This document shows, piece by piece, positions 16,854 through 26,299 of a DNA stretch of 64,000 nt. A model generated the notes under the pieces. The model was not told where the DNA came from and did not search any database. It was given only the letters and a program-made list of their open reading frames with translations. Origin of the DNA: Akkermansia muciniphila (GTDB lineage: Bacteria; Verrucomicrobiota; Verrucomicrobiia; Verrucomicrobiales; Akkermansiaceae); the NCBI GenBank assembly GCA_945888515.1, contig CAMDAD010000015.1:1-64000 (forward strand), given 5' to 3'. The position numbers and the translations under genes were made by a program. Position 1 is the first letter of the stretch; every line of letters begins with the position of its first letter.

Positions 16854-18185
16854 TCATGATTCCTGTTCAAACTGCGAGCGCAGGTAGTCGAGGCGGTCTT
16901 TGATTTTTTTCTCGTGGCCATTGCTACTAGGTATATAGTAGTTTTTGCCTTCCGGTAGGTAAGCTTGCGGCACGTAGTTTTCCGGGAAGTCGTGGCTGTA
17001 AAGGTATTCCAGTTCCGCGTCCTCGGTGCCGGAGCGAGAGGCGAGGGACTTGCGACTTTTGGTACGCAGGTGTTGGGGCACGGCGAGCGTTCGACCCTGT
17101 GCCACATCTTCCATCGCTCGGTTCAGCCCCATATAGGCCGCATTTGATTTCGCGGCGGCGGCAAGGTAGACGGAGGCGTGGGCGAGGGGAATGCGGCCCT
17201 CGGGCATGCCAATGAATTCAAGGGCGTGGTGGGCATCGATGGCGATGCGCAGGGCGGCGGGATCGGCAAGTCCGACGTCCTCACTGGCGAGAATCACCAG
17301 CCGGCGCGAGATGAAACGCGGGTCCTCTCCGGCGTGCAGCATTTTTGCCAGCCAATACAAGGCGGCATCAGGATCGGAACCGCGTATCGATTTGATGAAG
17401 GCGGAAATGGTGTCGTAGTGATTGTCCTCATCGTAGGCGATGGACTTTTTCTGGATGGATTCTTCCGCTACTTCTAACGAAAGATGAATCATGCCATTTT
17501 CCGCGGGCTGAGTGGTGAGGATGGCTAACTCCAGCGCGGTGAGGGCTTTGCGGACATCGCCATCGGACTTCTCCGCAATATGAAAGAGGGCTTTCTCCTC
17601 GACGGCTATGGGCAGGTGGCCGAGACCGCGCGTGACATCGTGCAGTGCGCGCTCCATCACCGGTATGAGCTCTCCTGTGGTGACGGGCTCGAGTTGGAAA
17701 ATCTGCGAGCGCGAGGTGAGGGGCGAATTGATGTGGAAGAATGGATTGTGTGTGGTCGCGCCGATGAAGCGGATGACGCCGCGCTCGATGTGCGGCAGCA
17801 AGACGTCCTGCTGGGATTTGCTGAAGCGGTGGATTTCATCGATAAACAGGATCGTCGTCTGCCCGCGCATCTCGCGGTAATGACGGGCCTGATCGATCTT
17901 CGCGCGGATCTCGGCGACGTTCGACTCGACGCCATTAAGCGACTCGAAGCGCGATCCAGTCATGCGTGCGATGACGGTAGCGAGTGACGTTTTTCCTGTG
18001 CCAGGTGGTCCGTAAAAGATGAGTGAAGTAAAACGATCCGATTCAATAGCTCGACGCAGCAATTTACCCGGTGCGAGAATGTGTTGTTGCCCGGCGATCT
18101 CATCTAGGTGCTGCGGACGCATACGCGAGGCCAACGGCTCGTTGCGTGGATCTTGTGGCAGCGGTTGATGAAAAAGATCGGACAT
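16854..18185 (-). CDS. rarA: replication-associated recombination protein A
   Basis: A cytosolic AAA+ ATPase related to clamp-loader subunits that acts at stalled forks (also called MgsA). Walker A is FYGPPGTGKTSLA at about residue 58 and Walker B is ILFIDEIHRFSKSQQD; sensor segments FIGATTHNPFFHIN and the SDGDVRKALTALELA block follow. The C-terminal part has SIRGSDPDAALYWLAKML and LASEDVGLADPAAL, both family signatures, and it ends with the YVPQAYLPEGKNYYIPSSNG tail. 443 residues is the normal length. The gene is 15 bases downstream of the M29 peptidase gene on the same strand, so they may be co-transcribed. Confidence 0.96.
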   Translation of the reverse strand: MSDLFHQPLPQDPRNEPLASRMRPQHLDEIAGQQHILAPGKLLRRAIESDRFTSLIFYGPPGTGKTSLATVIARMTGSRFESLNGVESNVAEIRAKIDQARHYREMRGQTTILFIDEIHRFSKSQQDVLLPHIERGVIRFIGATTHNPFFHINSPLTSRSQIFQLEPVTTGELIPVMERALHDVTRGLGHLPIAVEEKALFHIAEKSDGDVRKALTALELAILTTQPAENGMIHLSLEVAEESIQKKSIAYDEDNHYDTISAFIKSIRGSDPDAALYWLAKMLHAGEDPRFISRRLVILASEDVGLADPAALRIAIDAHHALEFIGMPEGRIPLAHASVYLAAAAKSNAAYMGLNRAMEDVAQGRTLAVPQHLRTKSRKSLASRSGTEDAELEYLYSHDFPENYVPQAYLPEGKNYYIPSSNGHEKKIKDRLDYLRSQFEQES

Positions 18186-18200
18186 CGAGACCCAAGAGGA

Positions 18201-19301
18201 TTACCCGTTCAATTTTTGCAGTGCCTTGGGCTGGAACACGCCATCCTTGCGAATCAATTTGCTATCGAAATAAATTTCGCCGCCGCCGGTGTCCTTGCGC
18301 TGGATGCAGACCATGTCCCAGTGCACTTGGGAACGATTTCCATTGTCGGCTTCCTCGTAGGCTTGGCCGGGGGTGAAGTGGAACGAGCCAGCGATTTTTT
18401 CGTCAAACAAAATATCGCGCATTGCGTGGCGGATATGCGGGTGGAAGCCGAGAGCGAATTCACCAATGTAGCGGGCTCCGGAGTCGGAGTCGAGGATGTG
18501 ATTGAGTTCCTTCGTTTTATTGCCCGCTTCGGCTTTGACGATTTTTCCTTTTTCAAAAGTGAGACGGATGCCATCGAAGGGAATGCCCTGATAAATGGTC
18601 GGCGCATTGTAGCTGATGACGCCCTCGACCGAGTCCTTGACGGGAGCGGTGAACACTTCGCCATCGGGGATATTGGCCGTTCCTCCACAGGGGATAGCAG
18701 GGATGTCCTTGATCGAAAAACGCAGGTCGGTGCCGGGGCCTTTGATGTGAACGGCATCGGTCTGGTCCATGAGTTTTTTGAGCGCGTTCATGGCGGGCAT
18801 GAGTGCCTTGTAGTCAAGTAGGCAGACGCGGAAATAAAAATCTTCAAATGCTTCCGTGCTCATGCCCGCTTGCTGTGCCATGGAGGCGGTGGGCCAGCGC
18901 AGCACGCACCACTTGGTTTTTTTGACGCGATGGTCGATGACGGCACGGGTCTTGTTCATAGCGAGCTTCATACGTGCGGCAGGAACATCGCTGTTCTCGG
19001 CGATGTTATTTGATCCACGCACGGCGATGTAGGCATCCATGTCCTTCATTTCGTGCAATAGGTGTTTGGCGATCAGCGTGTATTGGTCCTCGGTGGCGCC
19101 CATGATCATTTCGCGAGTCAGGCGACTGGCATGCAGGCGGATGATGGGGATGGCTCCTACCGAACGAGCTTCACGGATCAGGGCGATACCCATGCTGTCA
19201 GGGACATCGTAGAGATCGATGAGAACTTTTTCGCCTTTTTTCAGCGAGGTGGAGTAACGAACGAGTTGTTTTGCCAATTGATCGATGCGTGCGTCGTGCA
19301 T
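18201..19301 (-). CDS. M29-family aminopeptidase
   Basis: A 366-residue metallopeptidase of the thermophilic aminopeptidase (AmpS/AmpT) family, releasing N-terminal residues from peptides in the cytosol. N-terminal [22 protein letters not shown] and the [17 protein letters not shown] segment are typical. The metal-binding core is in the C-terminal part: [15 protein letters not shown], the [15 protein letters not shown] stretch and [11 protein letters not shown], with paired Glu and His residues. Length is slightly below the usual 400-410 because the N-terminal domain is compact. It precedes rarA and is transcribed away from the gene at 19412. Confidence 0.92.
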   Translation of the reverse strand: MHDARIDQLAKQLVRYSTSLKKGEKVLIDLYDVPDSMGIALIREARSVGAIPIIRLHASRLTREMIMGATEDQYTLIAKHLLHEMKDMDAYIAVRGSNNIAENSDVPAARMKLAMNKTRAVIDHRVKKTKWCVLRWPTASMAQQAGMSTEAFEDFYFRVCLLDYKALMPAMNALKKLMDQTDAVHIKGPGTDLRFSIKDIPAIPCGGTANIPDGEVFTAPVKDSVEGVISYNAPTIYQGIPFDGIRLTFEKGKIVKAEAGNKTKELNHILDSDSGARYIGEFALGFHPHIRHAMRDILFDEKIAGSFHFTPGQAYEEADNGNRSQVHWDMVCIQRKDTGGGEIYFDSKLIRKDGVFQPKALQKLNG

Positions 19302-19411
19302 GTCCGAAACACTGCCTGATTTTGATCAAAGGTCAAAGCCATACTTTCCGCAGTAAAACGCCAGAGTCGGCCTTATACGGAGTAACATGGATGAAAATAA
19401 ACACATGTGAT

Positions 19412-20269
19412 TCATCGCAGAGGGATGCCGTGACGAGTCCAGAACAGCTTCAAAGTGTCGGGACTACCGCGGAAAATGTTGCGCTCTACTGGCCGATCGA
19501 GATTGCCGAGATAAGGGCTAAAGCCGCGATAGACTTTCGGACTGGATCGACGATTTTCCCACAAAACACCGCCGTATTGCCAGATCGACCAACTACGCCA
19601 TGTGTTGTATTGCTGAGTGAGTCCAGTCGCTGTGCCGGGGACGGGGAATGCCTTGCACGCACCACTATCGTGCGAATACAAAGCGGCCCAATATGGTGAG
19701 CGACGCAAGCGGTTTTTCACCGTGTCACTCGCGTTGTGAAGCGTAACGCGGAGGTGCTCACTGTTTTCCAGATACACCACGCAATCGACACCTGTGCGTT
19801 GTTTCACGCGGTCGAGAAACTGGATCATCTGCGTGGTCGTGGAGTCTGCATCGAAGTCGGCGCAGAGCAGCAAATGCTCTTGTGACCACTCGCGGCTATT
19901 GGCGAGTGACTGCACGCGATTCACGAATTGATCTGCTTGCGCTAGCACGCTGACGCCCTGCGTTGTTCGATAATAGACGCCGATCAACATCCCAGCACGA
20001 TCCGAAGATCGCAAAAAGTCGTGGCATTTTTCATCGAGTTGGCCGCCCTTTCCCGCACGCGCGATGAGTCCCAAAGCGCCGTTGTCGCGAAGTGCGGTGA
20101 CATCGTGCTCGGAGTATCCTCGTCCAGTGCGCTGTTTTTCTTTGGGATCGTAGGCGGAAACATTGACGATTTCCGTTCTGCCGCCCACGTTTGTGGAAAC
20201 GCTCCCGCCACAGTGGCAGAGCAGATGAACCAAGAGTAACAAGCCGAGCAAACGAGGAAGTGACTTCAT
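19412..20269 (-). CDS. GH25-like (lysozyme fold) lipoprotein
   Basis: I start at MKSLPRLLGLLLLVHLLCHC (base 20269), which gives a lipobox (LLCHCGG). The body has the pattern of the GH25/DUF1906-type barrels: VTALRDNGALGLIARAGKG, DRAGMLIGVYYRTTQGVS, LLLCADFDAD at the expected active-site strand, WAALYSH, SWSIWQYGG and a closing NIFRGSPDTLKLFW like the VDLNxFxG end of GH25 enzymes. The glutamate usual in the DxE active-site pair is aspartate here (DFD), so activity on peptidoglycan is uncertain. It is separated from the VWA gene by about 55 bases on the same strand. A role in cell-wall trimming is inferred. Confidence 0.65.
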   Translation of the reverse strand: MKSLPRLLGLLLLVHLLCHCGGSVSTNVGGRTEIVNVSAYDPKEKQRTGRGYSEHDVTALRDNGALGLIARAGKGGQLDEKCHDFLRSSDRAGMLIGVYYRTTQGVSVLAQADQFVNRVQSLANSREWSQEHLLLCADFDADSTTTQMIQFLDRVKQRTGVDCVVYLENSEHLRVTLHNASDTVKNRLRRSPYWAALYSHDSGACKAFPVPGTATGLTQQYNTWRSWSIWQYGGVLWENRRSSPKVYRGFSPYLGNLDRPVERNIFRGSPDTLKLFWTRHGIPLR

Positions 20270-20324
20270 CGCGTTTATGCCAACAAAATTTCGCACTGCT
20301 GGCAAGTGTGATGCTCGGGATCGA

Positions 20325-21386
20325 TCATTTGAGTGGCACAACCTCTACCGCTCCACCTTCTTTGACGATGCTAAATTGTCCGCCGCTTAGTTTAGCTAGT
20401 TGCTTAAGAGGTTCCTGCGCTTGCGGCACCATAAGTGCGACGGTGTTAATCACAACACCTTTCGCCTTTGCTTTGCGGCCCATTTCTTTGGCAATTTCCT
20501 CGGATTTTTTACCGGCTACACCATCCGTCATGAAGAAGATTATGTCCGGCTTCGGATCCATCGAGAGCGCCATTTCCAGAGGATGATCCCAAATCGTGCC
20601 CAACACCAGTGGCGTTTCTTTCACGTGTTTCGCAGCATCGCGCAGGCTACTATGATCGACGCTTAGCCACTTGGGCGTTTGTTTTTTACCAACTGGTTCC
20701 CAGCCGTGGTGGTCCGTGGTCGTTTTCCAATCATACTTGCGGCCGCCGTCTTTCACCGTTGCGACTTTACCACTTTGCGACACTTCTTGACCCGCCACCC
20801 ACACTGGGCCCGCGAAAAAAATCATTTGAAACAGTAATCCATCGCCTAGGTGATCAATCGATTTTTTCATCTCCTTACGCATGAGTTGGTCACGAACGCC
20901 CTTCATCGATTGGGAGTAGTCGATGACGTAAACGACTCTCTTCGCCACGACCTTCTGGTTGAAGAACGAAGCGCCGCCGCCCATGCCCGAATCATCTCCT
21001 GACGACCAGCCGTCGCCGAAGTCATTACCGCTGCCAAAGTCAACCGATGGCTCTGTTACCTCGATGTCCGGCACGGGAATCGCAATGTCGGATGGTGTAG
21101 CAGTGGCGATGACCCGCGCGCTCGACGAAGACGGAGCAGACGGTTTTTGTTTGGGGCTGGTGCTCATTTTTTTGACTTCGCGCACTTCGTCCTGCTGTGA
21201 AGGAGGATGATATATCGCGATTACCTCGGTCTCTCGAAACATCGGAGAGATAAAGAGAAACGCCATCAGCAAGCCGAGCAGCAAGAGGGATAAAAAGGCG
21301 ATCACGATCGAGGAGATCGTCGAATTGCGTTTCATTGCATCAAGACGAGCTTGAGCTTCTGGACTGAGTTGGGCGTGGAGACTCAT
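20325..21386 (-). CDS. membrane-anchored von Willebrand factor A protein
   Basis: A 353-residue protein with a single N-terminal helix (IVIAFLSLLLLGLLMAFLFI) after a short charged cytoplasmic tail. A low-complexity linker follows (PKQKPSAPSSSSARVIATATPS and a Gly/Asp/Ser-rich DFGSGNDFGDGWSSGDDSG). The VWA domain spans about residues 145-345, with the MIDAS metal site VYVIDYSQSMKG (DxSxS) and the later threonine/aspartate site FMTDGVAGKK. Such proteins bind protein partners or sense surface contact through metal-dependent adhesion; some act in gliding or batteries of outer surface proteins. It sits alone, next to the GH25-like lipoprotein gene. Confidence 0.85.
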   Translation of the reverse strand: MSLHAQLSPEAQARLDAMKRNSTISSIVIAFLSLLLLGLLMAFLFISPMFRETEVIAIYHPPSQQDEVREVKKMSTSPKQKPSAPSSSSARVIATATPSDIAIPVPDIEVTEPSVDFGSGNDFGDGWSSGDDSGMGGGASFFNQKVVAKRVVYVIDYSQSMKGVRDQLMRKEMKKSIDHLGDGLLFQMIFFAGPVWVAGQEVSQSGKVATVKDGGRKYDWKTTTDHHGWEPVGKKQTPKWLSVDHSSLRDAAKHVKETPLVLGTIWDHPLEMALSMDPKPDIIFFMTDGVAGKKSEEIAKEMGRKAKAKGVVINTVALMVPQAQEPLKQLAKLSGGQFSIVKEGGAVEVVPLK

Positions 21387-21581
21387 GGCGTTGGTTTTTG
21401 GGGTTGCTGATGAAACGTAACGGTTGGATTCAAGAAAACCTTAGTTCTAAATACTCCAGGGTCAATCATTTGAGAAAAATAACGAGTATCTGAGAGTTTG
21501 TGTCGATGGCTATCGTATGATTTTTCAGTCATGAATGTAGTGGCATTTTTTTGCCTTCTCTCATCTCATGCCATTTCCATC

Positions 21582-22316
21582 ATGAAATTCCCCGTCATTT
21601 TCCTTGATCTAATGATCCTCTGTCTCTCGATGGCAACTGTGAGGGCGGAACCTGTCAGCACACGTGGTGTCATCGACATCACAAATAAAGAGCGCCCGGT
21701 AGATGCCGTCGTGCTGGTTGGCGCCAATGCCCATCAGTTGGTTCCAGAGAGTCATGCGCCCAGCAAATGGCTCTTTGCCGACGGCGTTTTGACCGCTTCT
21801 CCTCTGTGGGACAGCATGGTGACTAAAGAGACCTATCAGGATTTCCGCATGCATGTGGAGTTCAATGTGAATGAAGTCAAAGACGCCAAAGATCCTGAAC
21901 AAAATGGCAATTCGGGTATCTACATTCAAAAGCGCTACGAATTGCAAATCCTTCATTCTTTCGGCGTCAGCGAAGCGGACTACAAGCCGAGTTATTGTGG
22001 TAGCATCTACAAGCAGAAAATGCCTGATCGGATTGTTTGTAAAAATGCTGGCGAGTGGCAAAGCTACGACATTGTTTTTCGCGCCGCGCGATTTGAAGTC
22101 GATCAGAAAAGAGAAAATGCCCGCATCACCGTTTATCACAATGGCAGCTTGATTCATGATGATTATGCGATCACCGCCAAGACGGGAGCAGGTGACCGCG
22201 AGGGGCCGGGGCCAGCCGTGATCAAGTTCCAGGGCCACCACAATCCAGTGCGCTTTCGCAATGTTTGGATTCAGCGGATCGCCTTGGAGGCAGTATCTGC
22301 GGAGAATGTTCGGTAA
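21582..22316 (+). CDS. secreted DUF1080 (3-keto-disaccharide hydrolase-like) protein
   Basis: I start at MKFPVIFLDLMILCLSMATVRA (base 21582), a signal peptide; the track start adds 28 residues without a signal-like pattern. The mature part matches the DUF1080 concanavalin-like fold: WLFADGVLTASPLWDSMVTK, TYQDFRMHVEFNV, NGNSGIYIQKRYELQILHSFG, YKQKMPDRIVCKNAGEWQSYDIVFRAARF, ITVYHNGSLIHDDY and a closing GPAVIKFQGHHNPVRFRNVWIQ. Some members hydrolyse 3-ketoglycosides; most are uncharacterised. These proteins are abundant in Verrucomicrobiota. It is followed by hprK after 52 bases on the same strand, but a functional link is not obvious. Confidence 0.9.
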   Translation: MKFPVIFLDLMILCLSMATVRAEPVSTRGVIDITNKERPVDAVVLVGANAHQLVPESHAPSKWLFADGVLTASPLWDSMVTKETYQDFRMHVEFNVNEVKDAKDPEQNGNSGIYIQKRYELQILHSFGVSEADYKPSYCGSIYKQKMPDRIVCKNAGEWQSYDIVFRAARFEVDQKRENARITVYHNGSLIHDDYAITAKTGAGDREGPGPAVIKFQGHHNPVRFRNVWIQRIALEAVSAENVR

Positions 22317-22368
22317 TGGTTCCTCAGGAAATCACTTTCCTCTCTTGCAGGTAGCAGGAATCTGACGC

Positions 22369-23346
22369 ATGATGCCTTCCATGGCCGCGACGCAAAAAAT
22401 CCGCACCGTCAATGCAATCACCGCTGGAGAATTTTACGAGCATCACAAAGATGCCCTCGGATTGGAGTTGATCAGTCGGACCCACGACTTGCAACGGCTG
22501 ATCCGTGAACCCGCCGTCAACCGTCCAGGGCTTGCGCTCGCGGGGTTTCTCTCCTATTTTGCAAGGAAGCGCATACAAATCCTCGGTAATTCAGAGCTAT
22601 CGTATCTGGAAAAACTTCCCCCGCTGCGACAAATGGCGCGCTTCCGCCGCCTCTGCAAAGAAGGCATTCCTTGCCTCGTGGTCTCGCGCAATCGCACACT
22701 TCCCGAGAATCTGCTCACTCTCGCGGCTGAGTATGAACTCCCCATATTCGGCACTTCTCAGGTAACCATGAAATTTCTCAACGCAGCTACACTGCGCCTA
22801 GAAAATGATTTTTCACCCGTCACAACGCTGCATGGGTGCATGGTTGATGTGCGTGGTATTGGCGTGCTGATCATGGGCAAAAGTGGCTCAGGTAAATCGG
22901 AAACCGCCATCGGTCTTATCGAAAAAGGCGCTTCTTTGGTCGCCGATGACATGGTGCGCGTGAAATACATGGGCGGTGAGCTCATGGCATTTTCTCCCGA
23001 ACTCTCGCGCGGATACATCGAGATGCGCGGCATTGGTATCGTCAACGTCGCGAATCTATACGGCCTCGCAGCAATACGACCAGAAAAACGTTTGGATCTA
23101 ATTGTTACACTCAAGCCTCACGCCGATTTAAACAATGTCGATCGCCTCGGCATCCAGACCAATACCTTCGATGTGCTCGGTCAGGCGATTCCGCACGTGG
23201 AAATCCCTGTCGCTCCCGGTCGCGACAACGCCCGCATGATCACCATCGCCGCGCTCGACCAACAACTCCGACGCCTTGGTTACAACATGGCAGATGAGTT
23301 CAATCAGCGATTGTTGAAGCACATGAGCGATGAGCAGAAAAGTTGA
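22369..23346 (+). CDS. hprK: HPr kinase/phosphorylase
   Basis: Phosphorylates or dephosphorylates the seryl residue of HPr, linking sugar state to regulation. The N-terminal domain (to about residue 130) has VSRNRTLPENLLTLAAEYELPIFGTS, and the C-terminal kinase domain has the P-loop IMGKSGSGKSETAIGLIEKGASLVADD at about residue 170, the signature MRGIGIVNVANLYG, and the VAPGRDNARMITIAALDQQLRRLGYN end. At 325 residues the length is normal. No HPr or PTS genes lie in the window; HprK is common in Verrucomicrobiota where it controls other functions. The gene is convergent with cca, with a 7-base gap. Confidence 0.95.
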   Translation: MMPSMAATQKIRTVNAITAGEFYEHHKDALGLELISRTHDLQRLIREPAVNRPGLALAGFLSYFARKRIQILGNSELSYLEKLPPLRQMARFRRLCKEGIPCLVVSRNRTLPENLLTLAAEYELPIFGTSQVTMKFLNAATLRLENDFSPVTTLHGCMVDVRGIGVLIMGKSGSGKSETAIGLIEKGASLVADDMVRVKYMGGELMAFSPELSRGYIEMRGIGIVNVANLYGLAAIRPEKRLDLIVTLKPHADLNNVDRLGIQTNTFDVLGQAIPHVEIPVAPGRDNARMITIAALDQQLRRLGYNMADEFNQRLLKHMSDEQKS

Positions 23347-23353
23347 GGTGTGT

Positions 23354-24673
23354 CTACGCGGGCCAGTGTTGAAGGAAATAAGCCAGTGCTTCCTCGCGGG
23401 TATGCAGTCGACCTTCGAGTTGCTCGACCTGAATGGCATCCAGAATGTCACTGAATAGCGGACCGGGCTTGAAGCCGGCCTGGATCAGATCTCGACCGCT
23501 CATCAGGGGCGCGGGGATCAGTGGCTCGCGGGAAAATTCCTCGCGCTTGGCGATCAGGTATTCGAGGTTGTCGGTAAAGCCATTGCTGGATCCGCAATCG
23601 ACACGATGCAGCTCCATTTCAAAATCAAAGGTAGGCGATGCCATGAAGCGCTTGAGTTTCGCCGTGCGCATTTGCTGCACGTTCATGAATTGCATGTGAC
23701 GAGCCACCATGGGCACGACGGAATCGATGATGTCATTGGAATAACGCAATCGCCGCAGCATGTCTGCCGCCATTTCAGCACCGAGAGCGTCGTGGCCATT
23801 GAAACGGATGCGCCCGCCGGCTTCATGGTCGATGGTGCGCGTGGGCGGCTTTGCGATGTCGTGCAGCAAAACGGCAAGTGCCAGTTCGAGCGGGGCATCC
23901 GGCTCTAACATTTCTAGCATGATTTTAGTGTGCACAAACACGTCACCTTCGGGATGCCATTCCGGAGGCTGTTCGCAACCGACCAATGCCATCACCTCGG
24001 GCCAGAAATAACGGAAGAGTCCGGAGTCGGTAAGCAAGTCGAACGCTTTCGCGCGCGACGGATGACAAAGCATCCGGTTGAGCTCATCGCGGATTCGTTC
24101 TGGGGAAATACGTGCCAAAAGTGGAGCGCATTCGATGATGGCCTGCCTCGTTTTTTGCTCGATCTTGAAGTCCAGGCTGCAACTAAATCGAATCGCGCGC
24201 ATGAGTCGCAAGCTGTCTTCTTGAAAGCGCAGTGCCGGCTCGCCGATCGCGCGAAGGATTCCTGCTTCCAAATCCTTTCGGCCGCCGACGTAGTCGATGA
24301 TTTCCCCGCTAATGGGATCTTCGAATAAGCCATTAATCGAAAAATCTCGGCGCTGGGCATCATGCTGTGCGGTGGAAAAAACGACATGATCTGGGCGACG
24401 GCCATCGCTGTAGCTGCCATCCGTGCGGAAGGTTGCGATCTCCACCATGTGACCCTGATATTTTACGAGAATGACACCGAAGTGAGCGCCTACCTCATTG
24501 CCCTTGGGAAACACTTCTAACACCTGGGTTGGTGTGGCGTTTGTGGCGATGTCATAATCCTTCGGTTCGAGTTGCAGCAAGCGATCTCGCACGCAGCCTC
24601 CTGCAAGCAACGCTTGGTAGCCCGCATCATGCAAGCGGCGGGAGATCTCAAGTGCGGCTTTCCATTCAGTCAC
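23354..24673 (-). CDS. cca: CCA-adding tRNA nucleotidyltransferase / poly(A) polymerase family
   Basis: Adds or repairs the 3' CCA of tRNAs. The head domain shows LAGGCVRDRLLQLEPKDYDIAT with the two catalytic aspartates in DYDIAT-type motifs, then RRDFSINGLFEDPI and the RLMRAIRFSCSLDF block. The middle helical part includes ISPERIRDELNRML. An HD-like site VLLHDIAKPPT, about residue 255, is present as in the HD-containing class. It matches the tRNA in this window, which does not encode CCA. The start is GTG at 24673, since no ATG precedes the N-terminal MTEWKAALEISRRL. Confidence 0.94.
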   Translation of the reverse strand: MTEWKAALEISRRLHDAGYQALLAGGCVRDRLLQLEPKDYDIATNATPTQVLEVFPKGNEVGAHFGVILVKYQGHMVEIATFRTDGSYSDGRRPDHVVFSTAQHDAQRRDFSINGLFEDPISGEIIDYVGGRKDLEAGILRAIGEPALRFQEDSLRLMRAIRFSCSLDFKIEQKTRQAIIECAPLLARISPERIRDELNRMLCHPSRAKAFDLLTDSGLFRYFWPEVMALVGCEQPPEWHPEGDVFVHTKIMLEMLEPDAPLELALAVLLHDIAKPPTRTIDHEAGGRIRFNGHDALGAEMAADMLRRLRYSNDIIDSVVPMVARHMQFMNVQQMRTAKLKRFMASPTFDFEMELHRVDCGSSNGFTDNLEYLIAKREEFSREPLIPAPLMSGRDLIQAGFKPGPLFSDILDAIQVEQLEGRLHTREEALAYFLQHWPA

Positions 24674-24747
24674 AAACCACCCCTAGCGCAATGGATACGA
24701 AAAACAAGAAATTCCTCGGTAAAGTCACAGAACTCACGACGAATGTT

Positions 24748-26115
24748 TTAAGGCGTATAAGTGAAGCGGAAAAATGTGGGAGTGCCCGTGAGCGCAACGC
24801 TGTGCTCGATGAGGCCTGTTTCATTCACACTAATCTGCTGCACGGTTGTCCAGTCTTGCAGGTTTATGGAACTTTGCAGTTGATAGGTCAGATTGGGTGC
24901 TGCTTGGCAACGCAAGGTCAGGGTGTTGTTCGCATTTTTGATAAGGGTTGTGGCGTTTTCCGGAAGTATGATCAAAGTCAATTCATTGGCCGCAGTGAAG
25001 GGATTCGACCACTTGGCGTCTGTGTACACATTGCTTCCCGTTAGTGTGCGAAGGAAGGCGGCGAGCTGGTCTTTTTGTTGTTGGCTCAGGTTAAGACTCT
25101 GCACTGCCCCACCGGGCCGGCGCAGACGGTTATCGAGATTGGCGTTGTCGCCAGGAATGAGATTGTAGTGATTGATCACGTCTGCGATGGTCGATTGTCC
25201 GCCATGATGCATAAAGGATCCGTTAGATTTCCCACCAGGTCCCACCATGTCTCGCAGGCTGGGTGAGCGGGTGTTGGTCAGATCCGCGCCCCCGCCGAGT
25301 GATGCCGTCACACCATTGTTGCGGCTGTTTGGATCGATCGCAAATTCGGGTGGCGCATGACAACCCGCACAACCAGCTCCGCCTTGATTCGGTGGTGCAA
25401 GAAATAGTTGTTTTCCCGCATTCTCTTGAGGCGTGAAATTGGGAAAGTTTTGATTCTCCTGCACCTGCGCGCGTCCGACATCATATTTCGAGTCAAACGA
25501 TTGAATGCTGCGCACGAATTGCGCTAACGAGTTCTGAATACGCGCTTCGGTGATGGTAGCTGTTCCGAAAGTCATAGCAAAGAGCACTCTGTATTCGGGA
25601 ATGGCGGTGAGCCGTGTCACGAGATCGGAAAACGCGGGGTCGCCACTCGTGCCGCTGAACCCCATTTCCGCATGATCGCGTATCGGCTGGGTGGTCTGCA
25701 CTTCAAGTGTTGCCGCTCTCTCATCCCAGAAAAACCGAGTTTCTGTGGCGAAGCCTGCGTTGACCAATCGCATCGAATGCCTGCTGGTCGTGCCATCGAC
25801 TCCAATACTGGCAATGGCCGTATCGCCAAACGCATTGGCTTGTTGATGGCATGACGCACAACTAATCGTATTATTACGAGAGAGTCGCTTGTCGTAAAAC
25901 ATCACTCGCCCTAGGGTAGCACCGGCATCGGTGATGCGATTCGTGATCGGTGTATTGCTTCGGGTAATGTAAATGGGTTTCGGTTGGTTGGCAAAGTTGG
26001 CAAGTTGAGTCAGATTGACCACCCCTTTTTGGTTGGTAGTGTTGAGCTGCGCGCTGACTGGTGAAGAAATCAGTAGCAGAATGACAGCAGTTGGGATGTC
26101 GCGTATTTTCATCAT
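24748..26115 (-). CDS. secreted MauG/cytochrome c peroxidase-like diheme protein
   Basis: MMKIRDIPTAVILLLISSPVSA is a signal peptide. Two heme-c sites are visible: ISCASCHQQ near residue 80 and GCAGCHAPP near residue 250, as in the bacterial cytochrome c peroxidase family. Supporting blocks are RLSRNNTISC, SRHSMRLVNAGFATETRFFWDERA, IQNSLAQFVRSIQSFDSKYD and FMHHGGQSTIADVINHYN. After the peroxidase part, residues about 390-455 form an extra module (LTYQLQSSINLQDWTTVQQI...FRFTY) that is shared with other large proteins in this window. It is likely periplasmic, using electrons for peroxide reduction or cofactor maturation; the natural partner is unknown. Confidence 0.9.
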   Translation of the reverse strand: MMKIRDIPTAVILLLISSPVSAQLNTTNQKGVVNLTQLANFANQPKPIYITRSNTPITNRITDAGATLGRVMFYDKRLSRNNTISCASCHQQANAFGDTAIASIGVDGTTSRHSMRLVNAGFATETRFFWDERAATLEVQTTQPIRDHAEMGFSGTSGDPAFSDLVTRLTAIPEYRVLFAMTFGTATITEARIQNSLAQFVRSIQSFDSKYDVGRAQVQENQNFPNFTPQENAGKQLFLAPPNQGGAGCAGCHAPPEFAIDPNSRNNGVTASLGGGADLTNTRSPSLRDMVGPGGKSNGSFMHHGGQSTIADVINHYNLIPGDNANLDNRLRRPGGAVQSLNLSQQQKDQLAAFLRTLTGSNVYTDAKWSNPFTAANELTLIILPENATTLIKNANNTLTLRCQAAPNLTYQLQSSINLQDWTTVQQISVNETGLIEHSVALTGTPTFFRFTYTP

Positions 26116-26299
26116 GTAGACAAAACTTTAACACTATTGACTAAGAGTCAGTGTCGCACAGATCTCCAGCTATTTTACCGTTTCTTAACAAATCTATCGT
26201 CAGTAGAATGTTAGAACGATGCGGTAAGAGGCTGCCAGTATGACAAAATGCGTCATGAGTTGCATGATAAACTGGTGACTACGGGCGAGTAGTGACTCA

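Noticed and set aside
16607-16903. 98-codon frame after tRNA-Arg
   Set aside because: No recognisable motif, low-complexity Lys/Ser stretch, and overlap with the rarA 3' end.
21609-22241. 210-codon minus frame opposite the DUF1080 gene
   Set aside because: Shadow of the DUF1080 coding sequence, without independent family signatures.
24529-25044. 171-codon + frame across the cca/peroxidase junction
   Set aside because: Spans the boundary between two well supported minus-strand genes and has no family features.
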